DNA of 64,000 nucleotides from Enterobacter kobei. GTDB lineage: Bacteria; Pseudomonadota; Gammaproteobacteria; Enterobacterales; Enterobacteriaceae. Positions 25,644 through 39,290 of the stretch are shown here, one piece after another; positions within the stretch are counted from its first letter, which is position 1, and every line of letters begins with the position of its first letter. The position numbers and the translations under genes are program-made. Below the pieces are notes generated by a model. It was given only the letters and a program-made list of their open reading frames with translations. It did no database searches and was not told where the DNA came from. Location: the NCBI RefSeq assembly GCF_018323985.1, contig NZ_AP024590.1, forward strand, positions 4,278,001-4,342,000, read 5' to 3'.

Positions 25644-25815
25644 AAACCAACCTGTCACAAGAATTCAGACAAACATTTTTGCCCCGCCATGGCGAGGCAA
25701 CCAAACCGAAATGCTCTATTGCGCTTCGGACTTAACGCCCTCTACAGAGCCTGTCTCAGCAATGATTATGACGTATAAAATCACTGATGAGCCAGGTTCT
25801 GGTTCGAAAGCGTGC

Positions 25816-25842
25816 AAAAAGGGCATCAAATGATGCCCTTTT
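25816..25842 (-). terminator. tuf intrinsic terminator
   Basis: On the minus strand the stem GGGCATCA/TGATGCCC (plus-strand 25821-25828 with 25831-25838), extended by A-T pairs, is followed by TTTTTGC. It lies 31 bases after the tuf stop and ends the tRNA-tuf transcript ahead of secE. Confidence 0.9.
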
Positions 25843-25872
25843 ATTGCGCATTGCGTCAAATGTTATCCGCGA

Positions 25873-27057
25873 TTAGCTGATAACTTTAGCAACAACGCCC
25901 GCGCCAACGGTACGGCCGCCTTCACGGATTGCGAAACGCAGACCGTCATCCATCGCGATCGGGTGGATCAGGGTAACAACCATTTTGATGTTGTCGCCCG
26001 GCATTACCATCTCAACGCCTTCCGGCAGTTCGATGGTGCCAGTCACGTCAGTTGTACGGAAGTAGAACTGCGGACGGTAGCCTTTGAAGAACGGAGTATG
26101 ACGGCCGCCTTCATCTTTGGACAGAATGTAAACTTCAGATTCGAATTTGGTGTGCGGCTTGATTGAACCCGGCTTAGCCAGTACCTGACCACGTTCGATT
26201 TCTTCACGTTTGATACCACGCAGCAGAACACCAACGTTCTCACCAGCACGGCCTTCGTCCAGCAGTTTGCGGAACATTTCAACGCCAGTACAGGTTGATT
26301 TCGCAGTATCTTTGATACCAACGATTTCAACTTCTTCACCCACTTTAACGATACCGCGCTCTACACGACCGGTTACAACAGTACCACGGCCGGAGATGGA
26401 GAATACGTCTTCGATAGGCAGCAGGAACGGCTTGTCAATCGCACGTTCTGGTTCCGGGATGTAAGAATCCAGGTAGCCAGCCAGTTCGATGATTTTCTCT
26501 TCCCACTGTGCTTCGCCTTCCAGCGCTTTCAGTGCAGAACCACGTACGATCGGGGTGTCGTCGCCCGGGAAATCGTACTGAGACAGCAGTTCACGAACTT
26601 CCATCTCTACCAGTTCCAGCAGCTCTTCGTCATCAACCATGTCGCATTTGTTCAGGAACACGATGATGTACGGAACGCCTACCTGGCGACCCAGCAGGAT
26701 GTGCTCACGGGTCTGCGGCATCGGGCCGTCAGTCGCAGCAACAACCAGGATTGCGCCATCCATCTGAGCAGCACCGGTGATCATGTTTTTAACATAGTCG
26801 GCGTGGCCCGGGCAGTCTACGTGTGCGTAGTGGCGAGTCGGGGTGTCATATTCAACGTGAGAAGTGTTGATGGTGATACCACGAGCTTTTTCTTCCGGCG
26901 CGTTATCGATCTGATCGAATGCACGAGCAGAACCACCGTAGGTTTTAGCCAGAACGGTAGTGATTGCAGCAGTCAGTGTTGTTTTGCCATGGTCAACGTG
27001 GCCGATAGTACCGACGTTAACGTGCGGTTTTGTACGTTCAAACTTTTCTTTAGACAT
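25873..27057 (-). CDS. tufB: Elongation factor Tu
   Basis: EF-Tu brings aminoacyl-tRNA to the ribosome. The 394 residues start MSKEKFERTKPHVNVGTIG. GTP-binding motifs are GHVDHGKT, DCPGH and NKCD. It lies after thrU-tyrU-glyT-thrT, the arrangement of tufB in E. coli, and is probably read from the same tRNA promoter at 27628-27656. The second copy, tufA, would be in the str operon outside this window. Confidence 0.98.
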   Translation of the reverse strand: MSKEKFERTKPHVNVGTIGHVDHGKTTLTAAITTVLAKTYGGSARAFDQIDNAPEEKARGITINTSHVEYDTPTRHYAHVDCPGHADYVKNMITGAAQMDGAILVVAATDGPMPQTREHILLGRQVGVPYIIVFLNKCDMVDDEELLELVEMEVRELLSQYDFPGDDTPIVRGSALKALEGEAQWEEKIIELAGYLDSYIPEPERAIDKPFLLPIEDVFSISGRGTVVTGRVERGIVKVGEEVEIVGIKDTAKSTCTGVEMFRKLLDEGRAGENVGVLLRGIKREEIERGQVLAKPGSIKPHTKFESEVYILSKDEGGRHTPFFKGYRPQFYFRTTDVTGTIELPEGVEMVMPGDNIKMVVTLIHPIAMDDGLRFAIREGGRTVGAGVVAKVIS

Positions 27058-27173
27058 CGATTGTCCCTCTAAGACACGGATAAATCGGTGATATCACCAC
27101 ATCAACCAGGCGATATGCCTGAAATGTTGAATATTTAAGCTTACACAGAGAGAAACGGGAAGGAGAAGTGAAG

Positions 27174-27249
27174 TGGTGCTGATACCCAGAGTCGAACTGG
27201 GGACCTCACCCTTACCAAGGGTGCGCTCTACCAACTGAGCCATATCAGC
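27174..27249 (-). tRNA. thrT: tRNA-Thr (GGT)
   Basis: A 76-nt cloverleaf on the minus strand with an encoded CCA end; the anticodon loop reads TTGGTAA, giving GGT. It is the last of four tRNA genes before tuf, as thrT is in E. coli. Confidence 0.97.
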
Positions 27250-27254
27250 ACGTC

Positions 27255-27329
<75 letters not shown>

Positions 27330-27444
27330 ATCCTGAAACTCGGCTACCCAGTTCTTTCTGTGACAAAAAAAGAGACATGTCTCTTTTTCGCTTGAGCCGG
27401 TTAATCTTTCAACCAGCCCAGACAGCAACTACGCTGCCAGAAAG

Positions 27445-27529
<85 letters not shown>

Positions 27530-27537
27530 GGACTTGA

Positions 27538-27613
<76 letters not shown>

Positions 27614-27627
27614 ATCAAGTAGCGCGC

Positions 27628-27656
27628 ATTCTAGGTAGACCTGCGCCTGCATGCAA
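27628..27656 (-). promoter_or_regulatory. Promoter of the thrU-tyrU-glyT-thrT-tufB operon
   Basis: On the minus strand TTGCAT (plus-strand 27651-27656), exactly 17 bases, and TAGAAT (27628-27633) form a strong sigma-70 promoter. It is followed by a GCGCGC discriminator, typical of stringently controlled stable-RNA promoters. The A/T-rich DNA upstream could hold Fis sites. Confidence 0.85.
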
Positions 27657-28108
27657 CAAAAAAATCGCAGAAAACGTTCTATCGCTCACATTTTGTGCGC
27701 TGACATATAAAAATGCTGTAATTTCATGCAGAGCAGAACAATTATTCAGCACTTTAGTGTGTAAGTCAGTGAGAAAAACCGCTGCGTATATAAATGATTG
27801 TCAGGCAGGGGTCGGTGGGTTGAAGAAGGATGGGCCTGCTGCGATGCACGCCTTTATATAGAGAAGCATGTCTTTCTCTCTTTTCTGACGCGCTATCCTC
27901 TGATTCCTGCTTTCGTGACGCTGACCTTTGAATCCGTCAATGAAGGTGATTTTTTCTTATTATTCCTTTTCATCTGGTGTTACCCTCCTGCGTATTGTCC
28001 AAATTTAACTTACATGCGGCGTGCCATTCTTGCGGTCTGAAAAGTCGGCATCTCACCGATCGGTCAGTCATTGAGCGGTGAATGAGCATGGCAGGCAGAA
28101 ATGTGCTT
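27657..28108. other. Non-coding region between thrU and coaA
   Basis: About 450 bases with no gene I can support. The part next to thrU is A/T-rich and would be the upstream activating region of the tRNA promoter. An 80-codon open frame on the plus strand (27798-28040) has no recognisable homologue or ribosome site. The coaA promoter must lie in the right half. Confidence 0.6.
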
Positions 28109-29059
28109 ATGAGTAAAAAAGAGCAATCGTTAATGACGCCTTACCTTGAGTTCAACCGCAGCCAGTGGGCTGCACTTCGTGATTCAGTGCCGATGACCCT
28201 GACAGAAGGTGAAATCGCGCGGTTAAAAGGCATCAATGAAGACCTTTCTCTGGAAGAAGTTGCAGAGATCTATTTACCGTTGTCACGTTTACTCAATTTC
28301 TATATCAGTTCGAATTTACGTCGTCAGGCCGTTCTGGAGCAGTTCCTCGGTACCAACGGAGAACGCATTCCCTATATCATCAGCATTGCCGGCAGCGTGG
28401 CCGTGGGTAAGAGTACTACCGCCCGCGTGTTGCAGGCGCTGTTGAGCCGCTGGCCTGAGCATCGCCGCGTTGAGCTGATTACCACCGATGGCTTTCTTCA
28501 CCCTAATGAGGTGTTAAAAGAGCGCGGGTTAATGAAGAAGAAGGGTTTCCCGCTGTCTTATGATATGCACCGGTTGGTGAAATTCGTATCCGATCTCAAA
28601 TCTGGCGTACCTAATGTCAAAGCACCGGTCTATTCCCATCTTATCTATGATGTCATCCCCGATGGCGATAAGACGGTAACGCAGCCGGACATCCTCATTC
28701 TCGAAGGGTTAAACGTGCTGCAAAGCGGTATGGATTACCCACACGATCCGCATCATGTATTTGTATCGGACTTTGTCGACTTCTCTATTTATGTTGATGC
28801 GCCGGAAGATCTATTACAGACCTGGTATATCAACCGCTTCCTGAAATTCCGTGAAGGCGCGTTCAGTAATCCAGATTCTTATTTCCATAACTATGCCAAG
28901 TTATCCACTGAAGAAGCGGTCAATATCGCAACTTCCTTATGGAAAGAAATTAACTGGCTGAATTTGAAAGAAAATATACTACCAACTCGTGAACGTGCCA
29001 GTCTAATTATGACCAAGAGCGCCGATCATGCTGTAGAGCAAGTACGCTTACGTAAATAA
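28109..29059 (+). CDS. coaA: Pantothenate kinase (type I)
   Basis: CoaA phosphorylates pantothenate, the controlling step of coenzyme A synthesis, and is inhibited by CoA. From MSKKEQSLMTPYLEF the chain is 316 residues, as in E. coli. The P-loop is GSVAVGKSTTARVLQ, and ITTDGFLHPN and LEGLNVLQSG follow. Nine more in-frame codons upstream (from 28082) are possible but do not match the family N-terminus. Confidence 0.97.
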   Translation: MSKKEQSLMTPYLEFNRSQWAALRDSVPMTLTEGEIARLKGINEDLSLEEVAEIYLPLSRLLNFYISSNLRRQAVLEQFLGTNGERIPYIISIAGSVAVGKSTTARVLQALLSRWPEHRRVELITTDGFLHPNEVLKERGLMKKKGFPLSYDMHRLVKFVSDLKSGVPNVKAPVYSHLIYDVIPDGDKTVTQPDILILEGLNVLQSGMDYPHDPHHVFVSDFVDFSIYVDAPEDLLQTWYINRFLKFREGAFSNPDSYFHNYAKLSTEEAVNIATSLWKEINWLNLKENILPTRERASLIMTKSADHAVEQVRLRK

Positions 29060-29061
29060 GT

Positions 29062-29090
29062 AAAAAGGGAGAGCCTATGCTCTCCCTATT
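29062..29090. terminator. Terminator between coaA and birA
   Basis: GGGAGAGC (29067-29074) pairs with GCTCTCCC (29079-29086) around CTAT. On the minus strand it is followed by TTTTTA, ending murB-birA; on the plus strand by TATTCT, ending coaA more weakly. Confidence 0.88.
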
Positions 29091-30053
29091 CTATCCGGCA
29101 CTTCTTAATGATATTTCACCGCCTACCCACGGTTTGATAATACCATCCTGATCCAATAACAATGCTCCCTGAGCATCAATGCCCCGGCAGATGCCATAGA
29201 TCTCTTTATCACCGATAATTAATTTTACTGGCCGGTTAATAAAGTTATCCAGCTTCTTCCAGCGTGTCAGATAAGGGCTTAATCCCTCTTGTTCAAACAG
29301 ACGTAATGCATCGCGTAATTCACTGATGAGTCGTACCGCCAGCTGGTTACGATCCACAGCGATCCCAGCCTCCTGCAGGTTGATCCACCCCTGGTTGATG
29401 ACGTCTGCCCCAACGGTCCGCATGGCAAGGTTAATACCTGCACCGATGACTATCTGGGCGGCATCCCCCGTTTTACCTGTCAGTTCAACCAGAATACCCG
29501 CGAGCTTTCTGTCCTGCAGATATAAATCGTTGGGCCATTTTACGCGCACCTCTTCAGCCCCCAGGGACTGTAGTACCTCAGCCATGACAATCCCGATGAC
29601 CAGACTCAAGCCCATCGCGGCAGCCGGCCCCTGTTCAAGACGCCAGTACATGGAGAGATAGAGATTAGCACCAAAGGGAGAAAACCACTTCCGCCCGCGT
29701 CGTCCGCGGCCGGCCTGCTGGTATTCAGCCACACAGGTATCGCCTGAGTGTAAGGCGTCCATGCGATCCAGCAGATACTGGTTCGTTGAGTCGATCACCG
29801 GCAGAACGGCAATAGTACCCTCAGTAAACTGCCCTTTGATAAAAGCCTCATCAAGCAGCTGGACAGGTTCAGGCAGGCTGTACCCTTTCCCTGGCACGGT
29901 AAATACGTCCACGCCCCAGTCGCGTAAGGTCTGGACATGTTTATTAATCGCTGCTCTGCTCATACCGAGTCGTTCACCCAGCTGTTCGCCAGAATGAAAT
30001 TCACCGTCCGCCAGAATGGATATCAGCGTTAATGGAATGGTATTGTCTTTCAC
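29091..30053 (-). CDS. birA: Biotin-protein ligase / biotin operon repressor
   Basis: BirA makes biotinyl-AMP, attaches biotin to the carboxylase carrier protein, and as a dimer represses the bio operon. The N-terminal winged helix is visible (GEQLGERLGMSRAAINKHV). The ligase domain has the adenylate-binding GRGRRGRKWFSPFG loop and KWPNDLYL. It is 320 residues, against 321 in E. coli. Its ATG overlaps the murB stop by four bases. Confidence 0.98.
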   Translation of the reverse strand: MKDNTIPLTLISILADGEFHSGEQLGERLGMSRAAINKHVQTLRDWGVDVFTVPGKGYSLPEPVQLLDEAFIKGQFTEGTIAVLPVIDSTNQYLLDRMDALHSGDTCVAEYQQAGRGRRGRKWFSPFGANLYLSMYWRLEQGPAAAMGLSLVIGIVMAEVLQSLGAEEVRVKWPNDLYLQDRKLAGILVELTGKTGDAAQIVIGAGINLAMRTVGADVINQGWINLQEAGIAVDRNQLAVRLISELRDALRLFEQEGLSPYLTRWKKLDNFINRPVKLIIGDKEIYGICRGIDAQGALLLDQDGIIKPWVGGEISLRSAG

Positions 30054-31078
30054 GCGATCACCTCCACGGCATTCACTTCACCACGCTGACCAATAAATCG
30101 TACTTCCGGCTCCAGCCAGACATTGAATTTCTCACCGACCTGCTGGCGAACGTGATGGGCAAGCTGCACAACATCCTTACTGGTGGCATCGCCGGTGTTA
30201 ATCAGCACGAGTGCTTGCTGACGATGCACTGCTGCACCACCCAGCGTCGTCCCTTTTAACTCGCACTGATCGATGAGCCAGCCTGCGGCAAGTTTCACAT
30301 TGCCATCTGCCTGCGGATAATGCGGGGCGGCGGGAAACTGTGCCAGCAACGCCTGCGCTTGTTGAGCGGTGATAACCGGGTTCTTAAAGAAGCTGCCGGC
30401 ATTACCATTCACCCGGGGATCAGGAAGCTTCGTCATACGCATATGGCACACTGAATTAAATACATCCTGAGGAGTGGCCGTACGCGGATCGAGGCGGGTC
30501 AAATCGCCGTAGGTCAGGATCGGCTGCCAGGTTTTCGACAGACGAAAACCGACGGCGACAATGGCATAACGGTCCTGATACTGATGTTTGAATGCACTGT
30601 CACGATACCCGAAGCGACACTCTTCAGCGCTAAGACGTAGCGTGTTGCCCGTTTCGAGCTCAAGACAGTCGACGTATTCACAGACGCGTTGCAGTTCGAT
30701 GCCATAGGCACCGATGTTCTGAATAGGGGATGAACCCACACAGCCGGGGATCAACGCGAGGTTTTCAAGACCAGGCATACCATTATCGAGCGTGTACTGG
30801 ACAAACTGGTGCCAGTTTTCCCCCGCCCCAACGTGCAGATGCCAGGCTTCCGGCTGCTCGACGACATCAATGCCCATAATACGATTCACGATGACGGTGC
30901 CGGCAAAGTCTTCCAGGAAGAGAACATTACTGCCTTCTCCCAGTAGCAGCACCGGGTGCTGATTTTTTACCGCTTCCTGCCAGGCAGAGAGTAATTGCTG
31001 CGCATTCTCTGCACGAACAATGTGTGCGGCCTGATGTGCAATACCAAACGTATTCCAGGGCTTGAGGGAGTGATTCAT
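30050..31078 (-). CDS. murB: UDP-N-acetylenolpyruvoylglucosamine reductase
   Basis: MurB reduces UDP-GlcNAc-enolpyruvate to UDP-MurNAc with NADPH and FAD, a committed step of peptidoglycan synthesis. The 342-residue product is the E. coli length. FAD-binding LLGEGSNVLF and IPGCVGSSPIQNIGAYG are present, and NGNAGSFFKNP contains the catalytic serine. It is cotranscribed with birA and lies directly downstream of the rRNA operon, as at E. coli rrnB. Confidence 0.98.
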   Translation of the reverse strand: MNHSLKPWNTFGIAHQAAHIVRAENAQQLLSAWQEAVKNQHPVLLLGEGSNVLFLEDFAGTVIVNRIMGIDVVEQPEAWHLHVGAGENWHQFVQYTLDNGMPGLENLALIPGCVGSSPIQNIGAYGIELQRVCEYVDCLELETGNTLRLSAEECRFGYRDSAFKHQYQDRYAIVAVGFRLSKTWQPILTYGDLTRLDPRTATPQDVFNSVCHMRMTKLPDPRVNGNAGSFFKNPVITAQQAQALLAQFPAAPHYPQADGNVKLAAGWLIDQCELKGTTLGGAAVHRQQALVLINTGDATSKDVVQLAHHVRQQVGEKFNVWLEPEVRFIGQRGEVNAVEVIA

Positions 31079-31180
31079 AGACGCTATCCAGAGACAAAAA
31101 CACGGCTAGTTTACCGTATATATGGCGGGATCGCTTGTGGTTAGTCGTCAGGGGAACGTCGTTGAGGGGGAGGCAAACGC

Positions 31181-31208
31181 AAAAAGGCCATCCGTGAGGA
31201 TGGCCTTT
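31181..31208 (-). terminator. rRNA operon terminator
   Basis: An 11-bp stem, AAAGGCCATCC with GGATGGCCTTT (plus-strand 31183-31193 and 31198-31208), is followed by TTTTGCG on the minus strand. It lies 12 bases beyond the 5S 3' end and closely matches the T1 terminator of E. coli rrnB. Confidence 0.95.
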
Positions 31209-31219
31209 CGCTTGATTTG

Positions 31220-31339
31220 ATGCCTGGCAGTTCCCTACTCTCGCATGGGGAGACCCCACACTACCATCGGCGCTACGGCGTTTCACTTCTGAGTTCGGCA
31301 TGGGGTCAGGTGGGACCGCCGCGCTAGTGCCGCCAGGCA
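31220..31339 (-). rRNA. rrf: 5S ribosomal RNA
   Basis: A 120-nt 5S gene: the 5' TGCCTGGCGGC pairs with the 3' GCCAGGCAT, and internal segments such as CCCATGCCGAACTCAGAAG are conserved. It is 90 bases downstream of 23S. Confidence 0.98.
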
Positions 31340-31429
31340 AATTCTGTTCGTCTAACGCCCTGCGGCATTAAACGCTAATCTGTATCAGCTGAAAATCTCT
31401 CAAATTCGCCAAAACATCTTCGGCGTTGT

Positions 31430-34338
<2,909 letters not shown>

Positions 34339-34547
34339 TCACAACCCGAAGATGTTTCACTTCTGATTGCAAAAATTTGAGAGACTCGAACACACCATTT
34401 TTCTTTTCTTATTACGGAGAAAAGAAACAGTGTGTCGTTTCAATTTTCAGCTTGATCCAGATTTTTAAAGAGCAAATATCTCAAACGAGACTCGGAAGTC
34501 TGTTTTGAGATATATAGGCCGGTGACTTTCACTCACAAACCAGCAAG

Positions 34548-34623
34548 TGGCGTCCCCTAGGGGATTCGAACCCCTGTTACCGCCGTGAAAGGGCGGTGTC
34601 CTGGGCCTCTAGACGAAGGGGAC
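34548..34623 (-). tRNA. gltT: tRNA-Glu (TTC) in the rRNA spacer
   Basis: A 76-nt cloverleaf beginning GTCCCCTTCGTCTAGAGG, anticodon TTC. It is the only tRNA between 16S and 23S, which defines a Glu-type spacer (E. coli rrnB, C, E, G) rather than the Ile-Ala type. A boxA-like TGCTCTTTAAAAA follows in the spacer near 34465-34477. Confidence 0.97.
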
Positions 34624-34707
34624 ACTGAAGTCTCAATCGCAAGACGCCTTGCTTTTTACTTTCTATCAGACAATCTGTGTGGACACTGCAAGGCAGGTTC
34701 TTTCAGG

Positions 34708-36247
<1,540 letters not shown>

Positions 36248-36378
36248 AAGTTTGATGCTCGTGAATTAAACTTCGTAATGAATTACGTATGTTCACTCCA
36301 GAGACTTGGTATTCATTTAGCGTCCGAAGACGTTTAAGAATCCATGTCCTTGAGTGCCCACACAGATTGTCTGATAAA

Positions 36379-36601
36379 TTGTTAAAGAGCAGTTGCGACG
36401 CGCTTTAGCGCTGTGTCGCGAGGTCCCGTATATTACGTTTTCCTCGTTCAGAGTCAAGCGATTATTTTGCTTTTCTCTGCCGGTCATTCCCGGAGGAAGA
36501 CCTTCTGACCCGCTGGCCTGTAAGCCGTTGTTCCGTGTCAGTGGAGGCGCATTATAGGGAGTTATTCCGGGCTGACAAGTCTAATATGCAAAAAACTTTT
36601 T
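36379..36601 (-). promoter_or_regulatory. rRNA operon promoters P1 and P2 and leader boxA
   Basis: On the minus strand, P1 is TTGTCA (plus-strand 36573-36578), 16 bases, TATAAT (36551-36556), with an A/T-rich UP element at 36579-36601. P2 is TTGACT (36452-36457), 16 bases, TAATAT (36430-36435). The boxA antitermination element TGCTCTTTAACAA lies at 36379-36391. This is the standard rrn layout. Fis sites, if present, would fall inside the 3' end of hemG. Confidence 0.93.
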
Positions 36602-36621
36602 AAGCGCTCAATTTCCAGGCG

Positions 36622-37173
36622 TTACGCCTGATTTAACGGCGATTTGTGGGTTAAATGAGCAATATCACGGGCAAAAGCGGCCACATTATCCCAGTCGGTA
36701 TACACCACTTCTTTACTGGTATCCGTTTCGCCGCCGGTCATTTTCATAATCAGACGGATCATGACACGATCAAGCCAGCCATAACGCGGATAACGAAGCG
36801 CGCCGGCAAACACCGCACACTGGTCAGGCTGCCAGGGCGAGTTAAGCAAGAACTTGCGCGTATAGCTATTGGTCTGCGGCGTACGCTTCTCAGGTTTACG
36901 CGCCACCAGGTTCACCGAGAAAAATGCCCCCGGTCGGGCATTCAGCTCCTGCAGGTGCTTTTTCACAAAGCGATCGAGCACAGGATGAAAATGCCCATAG
37001 CGAATTGAGGCGCCAATCACGACACGATTATAGGCAGACCAGTCGATCTCCCCGGTACGGTTAAGATTCACCACATCCGCATACACGCCCAGTTCGTTAA
37101 GCTGGGATGCCAGATAAGAGGCAATTTCACGCGTTTGCCCGTCCCGGGTGGAGAACAATATTAACGTTTTCAC
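36622..37173 (-). CDS. hemG: Protoporphyrinogen oxidase HemG
   Basis: HemG oxidises protoporphyrinogen IX to protoporphyrin IX using FMN and the quinone pool, at the inner membrane. The 183-residue protein has a flavodoxin fold: FMN phosphate loop STRDGQTREIA and IGASIRYGHFHP. The long insert KKHLQELNARPGAFFSVNLVARKPEKRTPQTN is typical of HemG. It lies 11 bases after trkH and directly upstream of the rrn P1 promoter. Confidence 0.97.
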   Translation of the reverse strand: MKTLILFSTRDGQTREIASYLASQLNELGVYADVVNLNRTGEIDWSAYNRVVIGASIRYGHFHPVLDRFVKKHLQELNARPGAFFSVNLVARKPEKRTPQTNSYTRKFLLNSPWQPDQCAVFAGALRYPRYGWLDRVMIRLIMKMTGGETDTSKEVVYTDWDNVAAFARDIAHLTHKSPLNQA

Positions 37174-37184
37174 AAACAGCTTCC

Positions 37185-38636
37185 TTATTCACGCCAGAAG
37201 GTGGGGGTAAAGAGTACCAGCAGCGTAAAGACTTCAAGACGACCAAACAGCATATTAGCGATGAGCACCCATTTCGCGATGGGGTTCATGCTGGCAAAGT
37301 TATCGGCCACCACACCTAGCCCCGGGCCGAGGTTATTCAGCGTAGCCACCACAGAGGCGAACGCCGAGAAGTCATCCACGCCGGTGGCGATGATCGCCAG
37401 CATACTGACGATAAACACCAGCGCATACGCGGAGAAGAATCCCCATACGGCTTCCAGAATACGCTCCGGCAACGCACGATTTCCCAACTTGATGCTGTAA
37501 ACCGCATTCGGGTGAACCAGACGTTTCAGCTCACGGTTGCCCTGCTTAAACAGCAACAGGATACGGATCACTTTCAGTCCGCCGCCCGTTGAACCCGCGC
37601 AACCCCCAATAAATGCCGAACAGAGCAGTAGCACCGGCAGGAACAGCGGCCAGCGAGCAATGCTGTCAGTGGTAAATCCGGCGGTCGTCGCCATCGACAC
37701 CACCTGGAAGAATGCCTGGTTCAGGGTGGTTACCGCCGAGTCGTACACATCGTGGAACCACAGCACCAGCGTACAGATGAACACCAGCGTCAACTGCACG
37801 CCGATAAACATCCTGAATTCCGGATCGCGCCAGTACACTTTCAGGTTACGACCGCTTAATAAAGAGAAGTGCAGACCATAGTTACAGCCGGAGATAAGCA
37901 AGAAGATGGCGATAATGGTGTTAATTGTCGGACTGTCAAAGTAACCGACGCTGGCATCGTGTGTGGAAAAACCGCCAATCGCAATGGTCGCAAAACTGTG
38001 GCTAATGGCATCGAAAGCAGGCATCCCCGCAAACCATAATGCCAGCGCACAGGCCACCGTCAGCAGAACATAGATAAGCCACAGGGTTTTCGCTGTTTCC
38101 GCAATACGTGGACGCATCTTGTTATCTTTCAACGGCCCCGGCATTTCCGCGCGATAGAGCTGCATCCCCCCAACGCCAAGGATAGGCAGAATGGCTACCG
38201 CCAGCACGATGATCCCCATACCGCCGAACCATTGTAGCATCTGTCGGTAGAACAGGATGGCATGCGGCAGCGAGTCCAGACCCACCAGCGTCGTCGCGCC
38301 GGTGGTAGTTAAGCCGGAGAAAGATTCAAAAAACGCATCGGTGACCGTCAGGTTCGGACGTTCCGAGAAGATAAAGGGCAATGCCCCCACGCTGCCCAGC
38401 ACTGTCCAGAACAGTACGACGATCAGAAAGCCTTCCCGTGATTTCAGCTCGCCCTTCTGGCGGCGGTTGGGCCACCACAGCAGTGAACCAATCGCCAGCG
38501 CCACGAAAAACGTCTGTGTAAATGCGCGCCCCGCACCGTCACGGTAAAGGAGAGCGACCAGTCCGGGCAGGATCATGGTCCCGGAAAATAAGATGACCAG
38601 CAGTCCAACAATTCGGGTTATGGCACGGAAATGCAT
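37185..38636 (-). CDS. trkH: Trk potassium transporter subunit TrkH
   Basis: TrkH is the potassium-conducting membrane subunit of the Trk system and works with TrkA. The 483 residues match E. coli. It has many membrane segments and the four selectivity-filter-like loops (GLTTTGATTL, AIGGFSTHDAS, SMATTAGFTTDS, NNLGPGLG). It lies between yigZ and hemG as in E. coli. Confidence 0.98.
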   Translation of the reverse strand: MHFRAITRIVGLLVILFSGTMILPGLVALLYRDGAGRAFTQTFFVALAIGSLLWWPNRRQKGELKSREGFLIVVLFWTVLGSVGALPFIFSERPNLTVTDAFFESFSGLTTTGATTLVGLDSLPHAILFYRQMLQWFGGMGIIVLAVAILPILGVGGMQLYRAEMPGPLKDNKMRPRIAETAKTLWLIYVLLTVACALALWFAGMPAFDAISHSFATIAIGGFSTHDASVGYFDSPTINTIIAIFLLISGCNYGLHFSLLSGRNLKVYWRDPEFRMFIGVQLTLVFICTLVLWFHDVYDSAVTTLNQAFFQVVSMATTAGFTTDSIARWPLFLPVLLLCSAFIGGCAGSTGGGLKVIRILLLFKQGNRELKRLVHPNAVYSIKLGNRALPERILEAVWGFFSAYALVFIVSMLAIIATGVDDFSAFASVVATLNNLGPGLGVVADNFASMNPIAKWVLIANMLFGRLEVFTLLVLFTPTFWRE

Positions 38637-38675
38637 CTCTGCCGCGTCCTTAGGTAGTAATAAATGAGGTGGGGA

Positions 38676-39290
38676 TTATTCTTCAATCGCCAGTAATTGC
38701 AATGAACCACGGCTAAAATCCGCCAGCTTTGCCGAAAATTCAGCCAATCTGCTGTGGGGAAGCGCCACACGCAGATGCACCAGATCCTGATATCGACTTT
38801 CGACAATCTTTCCTTCGAACTGTAAAAGCAGCGACTCAATCCCTGCCAGTTGGGCGTAATCACAGCTCAAAGTATATGCGGTCAACGGCATTTTGCGGAC
38901 AGTTGTCAGCTGATTCAGCGCACGCTGCACCCCGCCACCATAGGCTTTCACCAGCCCGCCCGTGCCTAATAAAACACCGCCATAGTAGCGTACCACTACC
39001 GCGGTGATTTCGCCGACGCCGCTGCCCATCAGCTGCGCCAGCATCGGTTTGCCGGCCGTGCCCGACGGTTCGCCATCATCCGAGAAACCCAGTTGCTGAG
39101 AATCATCCGGCGCGCCAGCCACCCACGCGACACAATGGTGCCGCGCATCCGGGTGCGCCGCCCGCACCGACTCAACAAAGGCCTTTGCCGCTTCTACGCC
39201 ATCGGTATGGGCCAGCAGCGTGATAAAGCGGCTCTTTTTGATCTCTTCAACGACGGTGACCGGCTCCGCCGGTATCGGCCAGCTTTCCAT
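38676..39290 (-). CDS. yigZ: IMPACT family protein YigZ
   Basis: A 204-residue UPF0029/IMPACT family protein, the E. coli length. Motifs include HHCVAWVAG, GFSDDGEPSGTAGKPML and VVRYYGGVLLGTGGLVKAYGGG. The biochemical role is not settled. Its ATG shares a base with the pepQ stop (TAATG), so translation is coupled. Confidence 0.96.
   Translation of the reverse strand: MESWPIPAEPVTVVEEIKKSRFITLLAHTDGVEAAKAFVESVRAAHPDARHHCVAWVAGAPDDSQQLGFSDDGEPSGTAGKPMLAQLMGSGVGEITAVVVRYYGGVLLGTGGLVKAYGGGVQRALNQLTTVRKMPLTAYTLSCDYAQLAGIESLLLQFEGKIVESRYQDLVHLRVALPHSRLAEFSAKLADFSRGSLQLLAIEE

Noticed and set aside
25873..27057. tuf called as tufA
   Set aside because: The neighbours are four tRNA genes and secE, which is the tufB setting; tufA lies after fusA in enterics.
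27798..28040. 80-codon open frame in the thrU-coaA gap
   Set aside because: Its translation is unfamiliar, no good ribosome site precedes it, and the region is better explained as promoter-proximal non-coding DNA.
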